Shown in pieces: positions 62,994-64,000 of a stretch of DNA of 64,000 nt; position 1 is the first letter of the stretch; every line of letters begins with the position of its first letter. The stretch is taken from assembly GCF_014203225.1 (NCBI RefSeq), contig NZ_JACHIO010000001.1:310001-374000 (forward strand), given 5' to 3'. Origin of the DNA: Granulicella mallensis (GTDB lineage Bacteria > Acidobacteriota > Terriglobia > Terriglobales > Acidobacteriaceae). Under the pieces are notes generated by a model. That model made no database searches. It saw only the letters and a program-made list of their open reading frames with translations, and was not told the origin of the DNA. The position numbers and the translations under genes were made by a program.

Positions 62994-63067
62994 TGGTTGC
63001 CCCCCAGGGATTCGAACCCCGATTGGACGAGTCAGAGTCGTCAGTCCTACCATTGAACGAGAGGGCA
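62994..63067 (-). tRNA. tRNA-Gln (CTG)
   Basis: The minus strand folds as a cloverleaf. Acceptor 5' arm TGCCCTC (63061-63067) pairs with GGGGGCA with one G-T; the anticodon stem is GACGA/TCGTC with loop CTCTGAC, so the anticodon is CTG; the T arm is CGGGG TTCGAAT CCCTG. Discriminator A is followed by an encoded CCA (62994-62996). The 3' end faces the integrase gene, so this is the probable attachment site. Confidence 0.93.
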
Positions 63068-63163
63068 ATGCTGGTTGTACGGCAGCTGCAGGCTCGGCGG
63101 GAGCCACAATCAGCCGCCTTATTGAGTGTACGTTGCATCGCCCATTGGGTCAACAGCTTGGCC

Positions 63164-64000
63164 CTACTCCTCGCGCAGAACCTCCAGCGGTTTCTGACCA
63201 AGGATCCGATGGCTCGCCAGCCATCCCGTAGCCACGGTAAGCGCTGCCGTTGCCGCCCATGCTCCGAGATTCAGCCAGGGCTGAAAATGATACTCAAAGT
63301 GCAGCGCATGAATCAGAATCAGGCGCGCCAGCAGGTTCGCAAATACCAGACCCACCGCACCCGCAACTAATCCCAGCACCGCAAACTCGATAGAGAAGAT
63401 CGTGGCGATACGTACGCGAGTGGCACCGAGCGTCTTCAGCACGACGACCTCACGGATACGGCGATAGCGCGTGCCCGCAATAGAGCTTGCCAGAATCACG
63501 ATGCCCGCAAAGATGCTGAACGCCGCAAGAAACTGGATGACATAGGTGATCTGCAGGATCACCTGCCGCACCGTCTCCAGCGTGGCCGCAACATTGATGA
63601 CCGTAATCGTGGGATAGTGCTCATACAGCGCGCGCTGCAGCAGCGAGGTGGCAGCCGTATCGCAATGCACACCGCCATACCAGACCACAGGCAGTCCGGC
63701 GAGCACAGGCTGCGGCACAACGAACTCTGCGCGTGAAGATGCATGACGGCTATCCGGCTCGTAGATCGCGGCAACCGTCGCGGTAAACTGCGTGTCCTGC
63801 GCCGCAAAGGTCATCTGCTGCCCGGGATGGACGTGCAGATGATCCGCCGCCTGCCGTGCAATGGCCACCAGAGGATGCTGCACGGAGTCCGCCGACTGTT
63901 GCGCGGTCCACCACTCGCCTTCTACCACCTTGTCGCCAAGTGGAGGCGCATCGGCCGTTGCCGGCCACGTAATGTTGATCGACTGCAGCACGCGGCGCGG
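63164..64000 (-). CDS. FtsX-like ABC transporter permease, C-terminal part (cut by window end)
   Basis: The final about 278 residues of a long permease; the gene enters from beyond 64000. The visible part has an extracytoplasmic segment (QAADHLHVHPGQQMTFAAQDTQFT), then a first helix ITYVIQFLAAFSIFAGIVILASSIAGT, the intracellular loop RYRRIREVVVLKTLGATRVRI that couples to the ATPase, and two more helices (FAVLGLVAGAVGLVFANLLARLIL and WAATAALTVATGWLAS). This is the FtsX (MacB-like) fold, most like large bacterial permeases of the YbbP type. Substrate unknown; a lipid or lipoprotein export role is possible. The stop is about 100 bases from the tRNA-Gln gene. Confidence 0.88.
   Translation of the reverse strand, partial: PRRVLQSINITWPATADAPPLGDKVVEGEWWTAQQSADSVQHPLVAIARQAADHLHVHPGQQMTFAAQDTQFTATVAAIYEPDSRHASSRAEFVVPQPVLAGLPVVWYGGVHCDTAATSLLQRALYEHYPTITVINVAATLETVRQVILQITYVIQFLAAFSIFAGIVILASSIAGTRYRRIREVVVLKTLGATRVRIATIFSIEFAVLGLVAGAVGLVFANLLARLILIHALHFEYHFQPWLNLGAWAATAALTVATGWLASHRILGQKPLEVLREE

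Noticed and set aside
1-64000. CRISPR array or complete prophage
   Set aside because: No regularly spaced direct repeats and no capsid, portal or terminase genes; only integrase, AlpA and TrbC-type parts are seen.

Overview
The window looks like a chromosomal segment of a soil Acidobacteriota bacterium, most likely family Acidobacteriaceae (Terriglobus, Granulicella or Edaphobacter type). This is inference from gene content: a very large TonB-dependent receptor with an N-terminal carboxypeptidase-like regulatory domain, many secreted glycoside hydrolases, a PNGase A-type amidase, a TIGR03118 secreted protein and decayed integrase and TrbC/VirB2 fragments. No rRNA or other decisive marker is present. 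Coding density is high, with Shine-Dalgarno sites of the GGAGG type and several GTG or TTG starts.

Layout. Positions 262-6132 (minus) are a complete RND efflux operon (adaptor, inner-membrane pump, outer-membrane channel), followed by a scar of SDR, TrbC and integrase remnants (6315-6825). Positions 7011-12577 hold two secreted proteins (TIGR03118 and PNGase A types) and a two-gene deacetylase/acetyltransferase pair. Positions 12623-16540 encode a three-subunit periplasmic molybdenum aldehyde dehydrogenase of the PaoABC type. It is divergent from a penicillin/AHL-acylase-like Ntn hydrolase, which is followed by two secreted amidohydrolases around a His-rich membrane protein. Positions 22944-31827 are a secreted carbohydrate/protein-degrading stretch: GH12 with a ricin-type lectin domain, an unknown secreted protein, a retropepsin-like protease, GH27 and GH110 alpha-galactosidases. 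Positions 32390-38125 hold a MOSC/ferredoxin-reductase fusion, an SDR, a Tat-exported hydrolase lacking the canonical serine, a YbhB/YbcL protein, and three relics (internally deleted hydrolase, HTH-family fragment, TonB-receptor tail).

Positions 38549-57476 form a coherent glycan-utilisation locus: two GH2 enzymes (one with an N-terminal LamG domain), a GH3, a Tat-exported sugar isomerase/epimerase-like protein, a sialate/acetylxylan-type O-acetylesterase, three LacI-type regulators and a TonB-dependent receptor. The receptor probably imports oligosaccharides that the secreted enzymes deacetylate and trim. Palindromes with the half-site AATGATA lie at the GH3 and receptor genes and near LacI genes, suggesting one local regulon.

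Positions 58150-64000 contain a response regulator fused to an RsbRD-like domain, a second mobile-element scar (truncated HTH-family gene joined to a truncated TrbC gene), a LysR gene killed by one in-frame stop, and an AlpA regulator plus P4-type integrase beside tRNA-Gln(CTG), i.e. the integration end of a genomic island or its remnant. The window ends inside an FtsX-type ABC permease.
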